DNA of 64,000 bases from Pyrobaculum arsenaticum DSM 13514 (GCF_000016385.1 NC_009376.1:1488001-1552000), one strand, 5' to 3'; positions 24,022 to 32,739 are shown, counted from the stretch's first letter. Numbers and translations are program-made. The notes: a model not told the origin generated them from the letters alone.

Positions 24022-24585
24022 CTCGTAGACGTTGCCCCTTATCCTCCTGACCCCGTATATCTTCCAGCTCCCTGGGTTGAGTATCTTCTCCTGGACGTTG
24101 ACATACGGCACATGGCTATGGCCGTATACGAGCCACACGTTGTCCCCCAGCCCTAGCTTTTTCCGAAGGGCCCTTCCGATGTGTCCCCTTTTCAGCAAGT
24201 CTAGGAAATATGCCGCGACGCCGTTTTTCACCATCCTATCTCCGTGTGTGATTACAAATTTCCCATCTACGACGATCTCCCCGTTGTGCGCCGCTACTTC
24301 GACGCCGTCTATCTCGGCGGCGAGGGGGCCCGGCAGAATGGGATCGTGAGAAGACGAGCTGAGCGCTATGTAAAGCCTCCTGGGCCTAATCCCTAGGATT
24401 TCCATCGCCTTTTTGAAAAGCTGAAGGGCCTCCTCTCTATTAATCCTCCTGTGCTGGTCGTCGAACAAATCGCCGGTGATCGCCACCTCCTCCGGGCTTA
24501 TTGATTTCAGACAACTCCTCAGCTCCTGTATCTTGGCACTGCGGGAGCCGATGTGCACATCGCCAAAGACAATCACGCCGGTTCC
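23983..24585 (-). CDS. Metallophosphoesterase (calcineurin-like)
   Basis: About 200 residues. Metal-binding motifs are in family order: FGDVHIGS, then ITGDLFDD, then FVITHGD and VYGHSHVPY; the usual GNHD is replaced by SSSHDP. It likely hydrolyses phosphoesters of nucleotides or nucleic acids; YfcE/MJ0936-like enzymes are the nearest type. The start is uncertain. The TTG at 24585 is chosen because the TATA stretch CTATATATATC (about 24619-24629) would start the transcript near 24597; a longer frame to 24663 would run over the divergent promoter and into the neighbouring gene. Confidence 0.8.
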   Translation of the reverse strand, partial: GTGVIVFGDVHIGSRSAKIQELRSCLKSISPEEVAITGDLFDDQHRRINREEALQLFKKAMEILGIRPRRLYIALSSSSHDPILPGPLAAEIDGVEVAAHNGEIVVDGKFVITHGDRMVKNGVAAYFLDLLKRGHIGRALRKKLGLGDNVWLVYGHSHVPYVNVQEKILNPGSWKIYGVRRIRGNVYELPSAKPLCQPDL

Positions 24586-24647
24586 CAACTCCTTCTTTAT
24601 AACAAATACCGTATTTAGATATATATAGACAGTGTTTCGATGGGTGC

Positions 24648-25955
24648 ATGCGTAGAGTTGCAATTATCGGAGCTGCCGGAAGAGACTTCCACGTCTATAA
24701 CACCGTATACCGAGGCTCGCGAGAATATAAAGTCGTGGCGTTTCTAATGACCCAGATCCCTATCCCAAACAGGAGATATCCGCCCTCTCTCTCGGGCGTG
24801 CCGGAAGGCGTTCCAATATACACCTGGAAAAGTTACGAGGAGTTGACTAGATATCTAAAAGAGCTCCGTGTCGACGAGGCAGTCTTGGCGTTCAGCGATT
24901 TGACCTATGAGGATGTTGGCCACATAATCTCAGCGGTGTTGGCCAGCGGCGCCTCATTTAAAATACACGGGCCCAACGACACGTACCTAAATTCTATAAA
25001 GCCCGTCATCGCAGTAACGGCAACTAGAACAGGCGCGGGAAAATCCACTGTCTCCCGGGAGGTTGTAAGAGAACTCACCTCGCGTGGGTTAAGGGTCGTG
25101 GCTGTGAGGCACCCTATGCCGTACAGAGAGCTGGAGGACAGCGTCGTGGAGGTATTCAAAAAGCCGGAAGACCTAGAGAAGCTTACCTTCGAGGAGAGAG
25201 AGGAGTACGAGCAGTACGTCGAGATGGGCGTGCCCGTCCTTGCCGGCGTGGACTACGGACTGGTGCTGAGGGAGGCAGAGAGGCACGGCGACGTTGTCTT
25301 GTGGGACGGCGGCAACAACGACTTCCCCTTCTTCAAGCCGGGCTTCATGATTGTAGTTACCGACGCCAGGAGGGCTGGGCACGAGGTCGGCTCCTTCCCA
25401 GGAGAGGTCAACCTACGTCTAGCAGACGCCGTGATAATTACAAAGGTCAGTGACGCCGGGAGGGAAAACGTCGAAAAAGTTGTGGCCAATGTCAAGAGGG
25501 TCAACCCCAGGGCCACCATAACCAAGGCAGACCTAGAAGTCGGCGTCGACAGCAACATATCGGGCAAGAGGGTACTGGTGGTCGAAGACGCGCCGACAGT
25601 CACCCACGGAGGGTTGCCCTACGCCGCTGGCTACATTGCTGCGGTTAAATACGGCGCAGTTGTGGTAGACCCAAGACCCTACGCCGTGGGCGTAATTAAA
25701 AAAGTGTACGAAGAGTACGGCACAGGGCCCGTCTTGCCAAGTCTGGGCTACACCGAGGAGCAGAAACGTGACCTAGAAGAAACTATTAGAAGGGCCGACG
25801 CAGACCTCGTGTTGCTCGCTACTCCTGCGAAAATTGAGCGCGTCGTCAAGATTGACAAGCCGATTGCGAGGGTCTCCTGGAGGCTTAAGGTAGTGGAAGG
25901 GCCGACAGTCAAAGAACTTATTGATCGGTTCCTCGAAACGGCGTCTCTACGCTAG
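24648..25955 (+). CDS. Cyclic 2,3-diphosphoglycerate synthetase-like GTPase (COG2403)
   Basis: The 435-residue protein has an N-terminal Rossmann-like region (RRVAIIGAAGRDFHVYNTVY) and a central P-loop domain with Walker A TATRTGAGKSTVSR at about 125-138. VVLWDGGNNDFPF is a family hallmark. It is related to methanogen cyclic-2,3-DPG synthetase and to a wider group of predicted archaeal GTPases; the true substrate here is open. The start ATG lies about 25 bases from a TATATATAG box shared with the divergent phosphoesterase. Its 3' end overlaps the next convergent gene by 9 bases. Confidence 0.8.
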   Translation: MRRVAIIGAAGRDFHVYNTVYRGSREYKVVAFLMTQIPIPNRRYPPSLSGVPEGVPIYTWKSYEELTRYLKELRVDEAVLAFSDLTYEDVGHIISAVLASGASFKIHGPNDTYLNSIKPVIAVTATRTGAGKSTVSREVVRELTSRGLRVVAVRHPMPYRELEDSVVEVFKKPEDLEKLTFEEREEYEQYVEMGVPVLAGVDYGLVLREAERHGDVVLWDGGNNDFPFFKPGFMIVVTDARRAGHEVGSFPGEVNLRLADAVIITKVSDAGRENVEKVVANVKRVNPRATITKADLEVGVDSNISGKRVLVVEDAPTVTHGGLPYAAGYIAAVKYGAVVVDPRPYAVGVIKKVYEEYGTGPVLPSLGYTEEQKRDLEETIRRADADLVLLATPAKIERVVKIDKPIARVSWRLKVVEGPTVKELIDRFLETASLR

Positions 25956-26612
25956 CGTAATTTCCCCTGCGGGGACGCCTCCCAATAGTGAGAGAAGACC
26001 GCGTAGGTACTTCGCCGTCTGTACCAGCCTCTCCTCTCCAACCCCAGCGACGCCGGCAACCACCACCAACACGTCCCGCGTGCCCTCCTCTATTTTTGTC
26101 TCCACGCTGTCTCTATACGGGTAGATATGGAGTATCTGGCCGTCCGCGGCGAGTACTATCTGGTTCTCCAGCTCCATGGGGGAGCCCCCTATTGGGTGGA
26201 AGACCTCCCCCTTCCTAGACATCCTAATCCGCAGAGGCCCTCCCCTAATTTTCGCCACGTCGTACAGCCCTATGGGGACCATGTACTTTACCGACGCGGC
26301 GTTCCCCGCGTCAACGACGGGGTTTATCCGGGGCAACGGCTCGCCGCGGAGGACCCTCCTCAGCAACGCCTCCTGGGCCGGCCTCTGCTTCGTGGGATCT
26401 ATGCCTAGAACCCTCCAGTAGAAGTCGCGGTAGGCCCTAATTATGGGGTGATCCTTCAGCGTCTCTAGCGACAGCGACTGCCGCGTCTCCTCCACCGCAC
26501 GCCTAATCTCCTCCTCCAGCTGAGGGAGGTACTTGGTGTTGTCAACCCCCTTGACTACGTCGTAAGCCACAAATACGCCCAGATTCCTCACTTCGTTGAC
26601 TATAGCCAGCAT
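25947..26612 (-). CDS. B3/B4 tRNA-binding domain protein (PheRS beta editing-domain homologue)
   Basis: The 221-residue protein matches the B3/B4 domain family: WRVLGIDPTKQRPAQEALLRR, then INPVVDAGNAASVKYMVPIGLYD, then PIGGSPMELENQIVLAADG. In PheRS this fold hydrolyses mischarged Tyr-tRNA-Phe; free-standing copies may edit or act in other amidohydrolase-like reactions. The catalytic role here is inferred. It sits alone, downstream of the HTH/KaiC pair. Confidence 0.8.
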   Translation of the reverse strand: MLAIVNEVRNLGVFVAYDVVKGVDNTKYLPQLEEEIRRAVEETRQSLSLETLKDHPIIRAYRDFYWRVLGIDPTKQRPAQEALLRRVLRGEPLPRINPVVDAGNAASVKYMVPIGLYDVAKIRGGPLRIRMSRKGEVFHPIGGSPMELENQIVLAADGQILHIYPYRDSVETKIEEGTRDVLVVVAGVAGVGEERLVQTAKYLRGLLSLLGGVPAGEITLA

Positions 26613-26639
26613 GGGGATAGAAAAGGGGGGAATTAAAAA

Positions 26640-27062
26640 CTACAGCCAGGACTGAATTTCTGCAAGTGCCTTCTTGACCTTTTCTAGCTTCTCCCGCAAC
26701 TCCGCCACCTGCTTGCTACACTCCTCTGCCAGCTCTGGCGGTAGCTCCAACTTGAGGCCCTCTTTAGACAGCTTCTCATAGGCCCTCGCCACCACTTGCC
26801 CTGCCCTTGTCTCGCCCTTGAGGTGGCGCCTCACGGTGGCCTCCGTCACCCCCAACTCCTCCGCTATTTTTGACGTGGGCATCCCGGCGCGGTCGCGGGC
26901 AAACGCGGCCGCCGCTACGTAGAGCGAATCTACCCACGTCACCCTCGTCCCCGGGTCCTTAATAGCTTCGAAAGTCTCCTTATCGAAAAGCGACATGACC
27001 AACAGCGCTGATTCCAGCCGCCTGATCTCCTCTCTGCCCACCGGCTTAAGTGGCACCGACAT
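26640..27062 (-). CDS. HTH regulator-like protein with C-terminal coiled coil
   Basis: The 140-residue protein has a helix-turn-helix at about 58-82 (MPTSKIAEELGVTEATVRRH) preceded by a helical segment, and a C-terminal coiled coil (about 108-138) rich in Lys/Glu. It is the type of small archaeal regulator often found beside KaiC-like ATPases. It follows the KaiC-like gene by 2 bases, so both are one operon and may form one complex. Confidence 0.7.
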   Translation of the reverse strand: MSVPLKPVGREEIRRLESALLVMSLFDKETFEAIKDPGTRVTWVDSLYVAAAAFARDRAGMPTSKIAEELGVTEATVRRHLKGETRAGQVVARAYEKLSKEGLKLELPPELAEECSKQVAELREKLEKVKKALAEIQSWL

Positions 27063-27064
27063 AC

Positions 27065-27916
27065 CTACTCCTCCTCAACCTCAATCTTTCTCTGAACAGG
27101 AGAGGGCCGCTTCTCCGCCTCCTCCACCGCCCTCTTCATGGCCTCCACCTCCTCTTTAGACAGCGGCTCTACCCTCACCACGCTCCCAGAAACCTTCAAG
27201 AACTTGTCCCACAGTATCTCAATGCCGGTGTCCTTTATTTCCATGGGGTGGCGCATCATGGAGTGCTTCGTGTCTCTCATTTTCCAGACTATTACCGATC
27301 GGTAGAGCCTCCCGTCAAACTCGTCAAGGTCAAGCCTAATTATGCCATCGACCGCATGCTCTACTCCCGGCCCGCCGAAGCCCCTCTCGCCAACTGAGAT
27401 CTGCGACACAAAAAATGCCGTGCACCCAAGCCCTGCTATCACCCGCTTCAGGGTCATTATAGTGCCGCGGGCCACCGCCGGCTTTGTTAGATAAAGGGTG
27501 GATACCGAGTCAATTACGACCCGGCGGGCGTCCACCTCCTTGATGGCTTGCCGCAAAACGTCGCTAAGCTCGTGGACGTCGTCTACTTGCTTCACCACGT
27601 ACCTCTCCCTCTGGGCCGCGGCCCCTACGCCGCCTGTAAACGCATCGACAACGGCGAATTTCCCCTCCCGCTCATACTGAGAGGTGTCCCAGCCGAAGTG
27701 CCTAAAACTGCGGCGCACGGCCACGGGGTGTTCCTCCAACGCCACGAAGACGCCGGCCTCGCCTCTCTTAAGGCCGTTATATAAGAATTGCTTTGCCATA
27801 ATCGACTTCCCTGTACCCGGCCCTCCGCTTAGCAACACGATGCTTCTCTCGGGAATGCCGCCGTACAAAATCTCGTCTAGCCCTGGGATATAAGTGCGCA
27901 CTCTCGGCACGACCAT
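27065..27916 (-). CDS. KaiC-like RecA-superfamily ATPase (single domain)
   Basis: The 283-residue protein has the single KaiC/RadC core: GLDEILYGGIPERSIVLLSG, Walker A GGPGTGKS at about 31-38, the Walker B strand RRVVIDSVSTLYL and a late FFVSQISVGERGFGGPGVEH. Archaeal relatives include RadA paralogues and signalling ATPases; a role in recombination or signalling cannot be told apart here. An acidic C-terminal tail follows. The downstream HTH protein is its likely partner. Confidence 0.85.
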   Translation of the reverse strand: MVVPRVRTYIPGLDEILYGGIPERSIVLLSGGPGTGKSIMAKQFLYNGLKRGEAGVFVALEEHPVAVRRSFRHFGWDTSQYEREGKFAVVDAFTGGVGAAAQRERYVVKQVDDVHELSDVLRQAIKEVDARRVVIDSVSTLYLTKPAVARGTIMTLKRVIAGLGCTAFFVSQISVGERGFGGPGVEHAVDGIIRLDLDEFDGRLYRSVIVWKMRDTKHSMMRHPMEIKDTGIEILWDKFLKVSGSVVRVEPLSKEEVEAMKRAVEEAEKRPSPVQRKIEVEEE

Positions 27917-27963
27917 GTGCTGAATAATGTAGAACTTTAATACTCTTGATCCTTTTTCTGCTC

Positions 27964-29277
27964 ATGCCGGAGTCCCGCGTCAGGGATCCATCGTTGGCAG
28001 ATAGGGGCAGGGAACAGCTCTACTGGGCAGAGCGGAATATGCCCGTGTTGATGGAAATAAGGAAGAGGTTTGAGAAGGAGAAGCCCCTCGCCGGGCAAGT
28101 CGTCGCGGCGTGTCTCCACGTTACTAAGGAGACGGGGGTGCTGGTGCGCACGCTGGCGGCGGGAGGGGCGCAGGTGGTGCTTATACCCTCAAACCCCCTC
28201 TCCACGCAAGACGACGTCGCCGCCGCCTTGGCGCAGGAGGGCATCTACGTCTACGCGTGGCGCGGCATGTCTGACAGGGAATACTACAACGCCATCGGCT
28301 TCGCCCTCTCGTTCAACCCCACAATCACGCTAGACGACGGCGCCGACTTAACCGCAACAATACACAAGATAGGCTACGGTGTTAGGGATCATACAATTGA
28401 CTACGTGACGGAGGTGGCGGGCCCCCTGGACGGTGGGAAGCTCCTTTCGAGGCTGAGGGGAGGCACCGAGGAGACCACCACAGGAGTGATTAGGTTAAGA
28501 GCGCTGAAAAAGGCGGGCAAACTCTTGTACCCAGTAATTGCTGTAAATGAATCGTACACCAAATACCTCTTCGACAACAGATACGGCACCGGCCAGTCCA
28601 CTTGGGACGGCGTGATGCGGGCAACCAACTTGCTGATTGCTGGTAAAAACGTCGTCGTGGCGGGCTACGGCTGGGTGGGGAGGGGCATAGCCATAAGGGC
28701 CAGAGGCCTAGGCGCCAGGAGGGTAATAGTCGTCGAGGCCGATCCGATCCGGGCACTGGAGGCGGTCTTCGACGGCTTCGAGGTCATGCCTATGGACAAA
28801 GCTACGGAGGTCGGCGACATATTCATAACGGCCACGGGGAATATAAGAGCCATCAACCTGGGCCACATCTTTAAGATGAAAGACGGCGCCGTGTTGGCCA
28901 ACGCGGGGCACTTCAATGTGGAGATAGACGTGGCCGGCTTGGAGCGGATAGCAGTAGCCAAGAGGAGGATAAGGCCCTACCTGGAGGAATACGCCTTGCC
29001 GAACGGCAGGCGCGTCTACCTAATAGGAGAGGGCCGCCTCGTGAACCTAGTCGCTGCGGAGGGCCACCCGTCTGAGGTCATGGACCTATCCTTCGCCAAC
29101 CAGGCCCTGGCCGCTGAGTACATCGCCAAGAACAATCTGCAGGTAGACGTCTACAAGCTACCGGATGAAATTGACAGAGAAGTGGCGAGGCTAAAGCTCA
29201 AGACGATGGGCATAGAGGTTGAGGAGTTGACGGAGGAGCAGAGGCTGTACATCTCGTCGTGGGAGCTTGGAACATAA
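27964..29277 (+). CDS. ahcY: Adenosylhomocysteinase (S-adenosylhomocysteine hydrolase)
   Basis: The protein (437 aa from ATG 27964) clears S-adenosylhomocysteine to adenosine and homocysteine, sustaining methylation. Family signatures are ACLHVTKETGVLVRTLAAGG, the substrate region TLDDGADLTATIHK, NRYGTGQSTWDGVMRATNLL, and the NAD-binding GYGWVGRGIAIRARGLGARV-like loop. TTTAATA (27937-27943) lies about 24 bases upstream of ATG 27964, making the earlier ATG at 27946 unlikely. Many rRNA and tRNA methyltransferases encoded in this genome depend on it. A C/D sRNA follows 28 bases after the stop. Confidence 0.95.
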   Translation: MPESRVRDPSLADRGREQLYWAERNMPVLMEIRKRFEKEKPLAGQVVAACLHVTKETGVLVRTLAAGGAQVVLIPSNPLSTQDDVAAALAQEGIYVYAWRGMSDREYYNAIGFALSFNPTITLDDGADLTATIHKIGYGVRDHTIDYVTEVAGPLDGGKLLSRLRGGTEETTTGVIRLRALKKAGKLLYPVIAVNESYTKYLFDNRYGTGQSTWDGVMRATNLLIAGKNVVVAGYGWVGRGIAIRARGLGARRVIVVEADPIRALEAVFDGFEVMPMDKATEVGDIFITATGNIRAINLGHIFKMKDGAVLANAGHFNVEIDVAGLERIAVAKRRIRPYLEEYALPNGRRVYLIGEGRLVNLVAAEGHPSEVMDLSFANQALAAEYIAKNNLQVDVYKLPDEIDREVARLKLKTMGIEVEELTEEQRLYISSWELGT

Positions 29278-29304
29278 AGTTTTAACTCCCAGAGTATTAC
29301 CCTT

Positions 29305-29359
29305 TGTGTGATGTCAACTCTGGGGACTGAACGATGACGTGACTGACCTGCCCTGACAC
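29305..29359 (+). ncRNA. C/D box sRNA overlapping the 3' end of the opposite gene
   Basis: C box GTGATGT (29308-29314), 12-nt guide (29315-29326), D' CTGA (29327-29330), 3-nt spacer, C' ATGACGT (29334-29340), 12-nt guide (29341-29352), D CTGA (29353-29356). A TTTTAA box (29280-29285) is about 25 bases upstream, directly after ahcY. It is antisense to the last 15 codons of the leftward 123-aa gene. Boxes C and C' each deviate at the last base, otherwise the spacing is exact. Confidence 0.72.
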
Positions 29360-29685
29360 TTCTTCAACATTTCTCGGTACATGCGCGCCCTGCGCCTCGC
29401 GGCGCGTATCTTCCCCCTAAGCTGGGCCATGTCGCTAGGCGATATGCCGAGAGCCCTCAGCTCGTTGTAAAGAGCCCTCAGCTTTTTCTCCTCTTCAGCA
29501 TAATGCTCCGCGAAGCTCCTAATCCGCACACACTCCAGCTCCTCGACGCTAGGCCCCTCCTCGATCTCTATGCCCAAAACCCTTTCAACCCCCACATGCT
29601 CCCTCCGCAAGGCCTCCCTCACCTTCTCCACGTCTATCCCTCCAAGGTAGGGGCCCAGCCTCTCAATTATATAGTCGACCTCCAT
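29314..29685 (-). CDS. Hypothetical helical protein, 123 aa
   Basis: The protein is mostly helical and highly charged (EEEKKLRALYNELRALGI, then KIRAARRRARMYREMLKK), with two cysteines. No family recognised. It follows the 111-aa gene with a 19-base overlap, so the two form an operon. The final 15 residues (SVTSSFSPQS at the end) lie over an sRNA on the opposite strand and look less conserved in character. Confidence 0.55.
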   Translation of the reverse strand: MEVDYIIERLGPYLGGIDVEKVREALRREHVGVERVLGIEIEEGPSVEELECVRIRSFAEHYAEEEKKLRALYNELRALGISPSDMAQLRGKIRAARRRARMYREMLKKCQGRSVTSSFSPQS

Positions 29686-30002
29686 ACTCTCTCCACAACC
29701 CTCTGTCCCAAATATTCGTCGCCTTCCACCTCTTCCACGTCCTCGATATCCCCCTCTATAAGGTCTTCCACTGCCTCAAGCTGCTCCTCGCTCACAACCT
29801 CTTCCAAGTCGGGGAGGCTCCACCTCTTGGGATTTTCGCCGCGGCTTAGATTGATGGCGAGAAGCGCCGCCACCTCCCTGAAGTTTTCATAGTCTAGTTC
29901 CTCCCTAAGCTTGTACAGTAAAGCCATCTTCTTCTCGGGGGACATCTTGGTTAGTTTGGGCAATAAAACCTCAAGCTGTGACACCGCCACGGAAATGTCC
30001 AC
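29667..30002 (-). CDS. Hypothetical acidic protein, 111 aa
   Basis: Helical N-terminal half (VAVSQLEVLLPKLTKMSPEK) and an extremely acidic C-terminal part (EEVVSEEQLEAVEDLIEGDI and following). Family not recognised. First gene of a two-gene operon downstream of rpl14. The acidic tail could mediate binding to a basic partner, perhaps the Arg-rich protein encoded next; this is inference. Confidence 0.55.
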   Translation of the reverse strand: MDISVAVSQLEVLLPKLTKMSPEKKMALLYKLREELDYENFREVAALLAINLSRGENPKRWSLPDLEEVVSEEQLEAVEDLIEGDIEDVEEVEGDEYLGQRVVERVWRSTI

Positions 30003-30057
30003 CTGCCGCGATATAAGTTCAGTAGTTACAATAAAGAAAGGGGAGACCTGTCTGAAA

Positions 30058-30492
30058 CTATACGACGATAGAGGCGAGGTTTGCTATTGTAGGCCACCTC
30101 AGCGTAGCCTCCATCGCAACGGGGCCGTGTATCTCGGAGCCCTTCGGATCGCCCTCAGGAGTCACAATAACCACCGCGTTATCCTCAAAAGCAACCCACG
30201 TCCCATCTGGCCGCCTGTATGGCCGCCTCTGCCTAACTACAATGCCTCTGAAGATTTGTCTCCTAAGCTCTGGCTTCCCTTCCTTCACGACGACTACTAC
30301 CATATCGCCGACACCTGCGCCGGGGATCCTCCTGTGGACCGTCTTCGAGTAGTGCCCAACGACGCCTATAACCCTCACCAGCTTAGCACCAGAGTTGTCC
30401 GCAACAGGCACAAGGCTGTTCATGAAAATGCCGGGCGTGACGTGGAACCTGTAGGGCACTCCTACCGTCCTCTTGCCACCGCGCTTTGCCAT
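30058..30492 (-). CDS. rpl14: 50S ribosomal protein L14 (uL14)
   Basis: The 144-residue protein is a complete archaeal uL14 of the large subunit, near the factor-binding region and the bridge to 16S rRNA. Clear segments are FMNSLVPVADNSGAKLVRVI, RRIPGAGVGDMVVVVVKEGK and AFEDNAVVIVTPEGDPKGSE. It stands outside the usual S10/spc cluster, as ribosomal operons in Pyrobaculum are scattered. TATTTAAATA (30510-30519) sits about 23 bases upstream of the ATG. Confidence 0.97.
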   Translation of the reverse strand: MAKRGGKRTVGVPYRFHVTPGIFMNSLVPVADNSGAKLVRVIGVVGHYSKTVHRRIPGAGVGDMVVVVVKEGKPELRRQIFRGIVVRQRRPYRRPDGTWVAFEDNAVVIVTPEGDPKGSEIHGPVAMEATLRWPTIANLASIVV

Positions 30493-30576
30493 AGCCCCCT
30501 ATTACCCCGTATTTAAATACTTTCACGCCCCCTGCGGCATGGAGACAGCGCTTGTATTATTTGTGGCGCTAAACGT

Positions 30577-30631
30577 ACCTCAGCCCGTCCGTCGTCCATC
30601 ACCGCTCGGCCACCAACGCATTCATCACCAG
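30577..30631 (-). ncRNA. C/D box sRNA between rpl14 and the DUF362 gene
   Basis: Read leftward: C GTGATGA (30622-30628, perfect), 12-nt guide (30610-30621), D' CCGA (30606-30609), 3-nt spacer, C' GTGATGG (30596-30602), 12-nt guide (30584-30595), D CTGA (30580-30583, perfect). It begins about 9 bases beyond the stop codon of the leftward DUF362 gene and is on the same strand, so it may be processed from that mRNA. No convincing separate TATA box is seen. Confidence 0.85.
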
Positions 30632-30639
30632 CCGACCGC

Positions 30640-31476
30640 TTACACTCCCCTTTTCCAGCTGAGGAGGATGCCCACGTTGCTTGTTAGTTTGATAGATATT
30701 TTATTCTTCTCCAGAAGCGGGGGCAAAGACGTCTTGGGCCAGTTCCCCCCGTAGTAGAAGTAGAGGTAGCCCAGATCCTCTGGATTTATCCCCAGCCCCT
30801 GGGCGGTGGCGTAGTCGACATCTGCGCAGTTCTCCCCAACCACCGCCACCCCCCAGTACCTCTGGAAGCCCTTTATTGGGCCGTCCCCCTCTATGACGAA
30901 CTTGCCGTCGGCTATGCACAGGGTGTTCTTCTCCATTTTATATATCTCCGCTATGTACTTGTAGAGGGGCCTAAACCCCTCGTAAAGGTTCTGCGAGTCC
31001 TTAGGCTCCAGTATCTGAAGCGCCGCCGTGGGGGTGGTGAGGTAGAGTATCGTCTGGGGGTGGCTCACCGGTATCGCCACGACGATTTTCAAAAGCGACT
31101 CGTCAAAAGCCGCCTCCAGGGCCCTAACCCTTATCTTAGCCCCCCTCGGCGACTCCAGCTCGATTTTATAGTTGGCGTTTTGATGCGGCTGCACTATCTT
31201 CGCCCCGTACTTCCCCGCCATCTTCTCAAGGCCCATAACCTTAACCGCCTTCTCAAAGTAGGACTTAGGCATGGAAAACGTGATGGAGATGTCCCTCCCC
31301 TGGAGCTCTTTTAGGATCGCCTCCAGGAACTCGGCGCGGGGGTTGCCCTGCGATGGGATGTAGGAGTGCACCGCCAGTATTATCAACGCGTCTCTCTTCG
31401 GGATGGGGATCTCGCTGTCTGCGGGGAAAGCCTCGACCACGGGAGTTACTCCGCCTAGAATTAAATATTTCCCCAC
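30640..31476 (-). CDS. DUF362-family protein
   Basis: The 278-residue protein resembles DUF362 proteins: IPIPKRDALIILAVHSYIP, HPQTILYLTTPTAAL, CIADGKFVIEGDGPIKGF and VVGENCADVDYATAQGLGI followed by NPEDLGYLYFY. Members are often fused to ferredoxin domains and are thought to be redox-linked; here no iron-sulfur cluster motif is visible. Function unknown. Its GTG/ATG region is immediately downstream of truD (1-base overlap), so it is in the truD operon. Confidence 0.7.
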   Translation of the reverse strand: MGKYLILGGVTPVVEAFPADSEIPIPKRDALIILAVHSYIPSQGNPRAEFLEAILKELQGRDISITFSMPKSYFEKAVKVMGLEKMAGKYGAKIVQPHQNANYKIELESPRGAKIRVRALEAAFDESLLKIVVAIPVSHPQTILYLTTPTAALQILEPKDSQNLYEGFRPLYKYIAEIYKMEKNTLCIADGKFVIEGDGPIKGFQRYWGVAVVGENCADVDYATAQGLGINPEDLGYLYFYYGGNWPKTSLPPLLEKNKISIKLTSNVGILLSWKRGV

Positions 31477-32717
31477 TAAAACCCATGTCTGTACGGCTCC
31501 GCCGGCTTCACCGCCTCTCTCAGAAGCACCGTGGCGTAACTCCCCCTGGGCAAGACAAACCGGAGCTCCACGTCTCTGCCCCGAACAGCGTAGGAGAAGT
31601 CACCCACCTCCAGCCTGGCGCGGCGGTACGAGCCGTAGGCCTTTAGGCCTCTGGGCATTTTCAAAAAAGCCGCGGGGTCAACCCCCTCCTCCTTCATCAC
31701 CTTCAGCAACGCCTCCCCCACCTTGCCCCGCGGCATCCTGACCCCCGCGCCGGCCACCGGCAACACAACATCCCCCCCGAGGCCCTCGGCGTAATATGCC
31801 ACCTGCCCACCCACCTCCACGAGGTCGCCTTCTAGAGGCTTGTCCAGGGGGCCTAGCTCCAGCCGGGCGGATAAGAATCTGTTGAAGAGGTAGGACTGGG
31901 CCGCCTCGACGTATATCCGCAAGATCTGGAGGGGTATCCCCATAATGGCGTTCCACATGTCATAGCCCTGAGCCAGCCTGCGGAGGAAGGCCCTCTCCTC
32001 GACAAATCGCCTGGGGAAGGTCTCTAGGGCCTTCTGGTACTCCCCCCTACACGCCAGCTCCCTGGCCTTCTTCGCGGCGGCCGATTCGTGTTCGAAGATC
32101 TTGCAGAACATCGCGTCGAAAAACTCCTCGGGGCTTTTCCGCAAAAGCGCCCTGCCCAAGAGGTGCGACACAGGCCTAATAGTGCCGAAGCGCTGGTAGC
32201 CGTAGTAGTTGGGCACCGCCGCGCTCTTCAAGGCCTCCAGAGCCTCCACGGCGCAGTCCACCCTCTCCACGTCGCGTAACACAATGGTGAAGCGGTTGCC
32301 GTATATCTCAGACGGCGACATAGGCCTATCCATTGACCACATGCCGAGGAACTTGACGCCGGGGATCTCCGGCAAACCTTTCACGGCCCCCCTAACCGAG
32401 ATTATGTGGGAGGCCACAGCCCGGGTATCCTTGATACCTCCCACAGACACTTCCCTGGGACTTACGCCGAGGGCCTTGGCGAGGCGTATCATCAGCCTAA
32501 TCGTGTCGACATTGCGCTTCACCACGTGGATCCACGTCCAGCCCCCGACCCTCGGCCTCAGCTCCACGCCGCCGACGGCCACCACCGTCCCATCCGCCAG
32601 CACCTCCTCCACGACGAAGTCCTCTGGGCTCTTCTTAATCACGCCCCCCGAGGGGCACGTGTCAGTCACATAGTAGTACATGCCAAGCGCCTTGTCGAAC
32701 GGCGGAGCCTCCCGCAC
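31476..32717 (-). CDS. truD: tRNA pseudouridine synthase TruD
   Basis: The 413-residue protein converts U13 (and in archaea perhaps other positions) of tRNAs to pseudouridine. The catalytic segment SVGGIKDTRAVASHIISVRG contains the family Asp, EDFVVEE lies near the N-terminus, and PNYYGYQRFG and AQSYLFNRFLSARL are further signatures. The archaeal insert between these is present. TTAATAAT (32738-32745) lies about 25 bases upstream of the start. The DUF362 gene follows in the same transcript. Confidence 0.93.
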   Translation of the reverse strand: MREAPPFDKALGMYYYVTDTCPSGGVIKKSPEDFVVEEVLADGTVVAVGGVELRPRVGGWTWIHVVKRNVDTIRLMIRLAKALGVSPREVSVGGIKDTRAVASHIISVRGAVKGLPEIPGVKFLGMWSMDRPMSPSEIYGNRFTIVLRDVERVDCAVEALEALKSAAVPNYYGYQRFGTIRPVSHLLGRALLRKSPEEFFDAMFCKIFEHESAAAKKARELACRGEYQKALETFPRRFVEERAFLRRLAQGYDMWNAIMGIPLQILRIYVEAAQSYLFNRFLSARLELGPLDKPLEGDLVEVGGQVAYYAEGLGGDVVLPVAGAGVRMPRGKVGEALLKVMKEEGVDPAAFLKMPRGLKAYGSYRRARLEVGDFSYAVRGRDVELRFVLPRGSYATVLLREAVKPAEPYRHGF

Positions 32718-32739
32718 TGGCGATATGCAATCCTAAATT

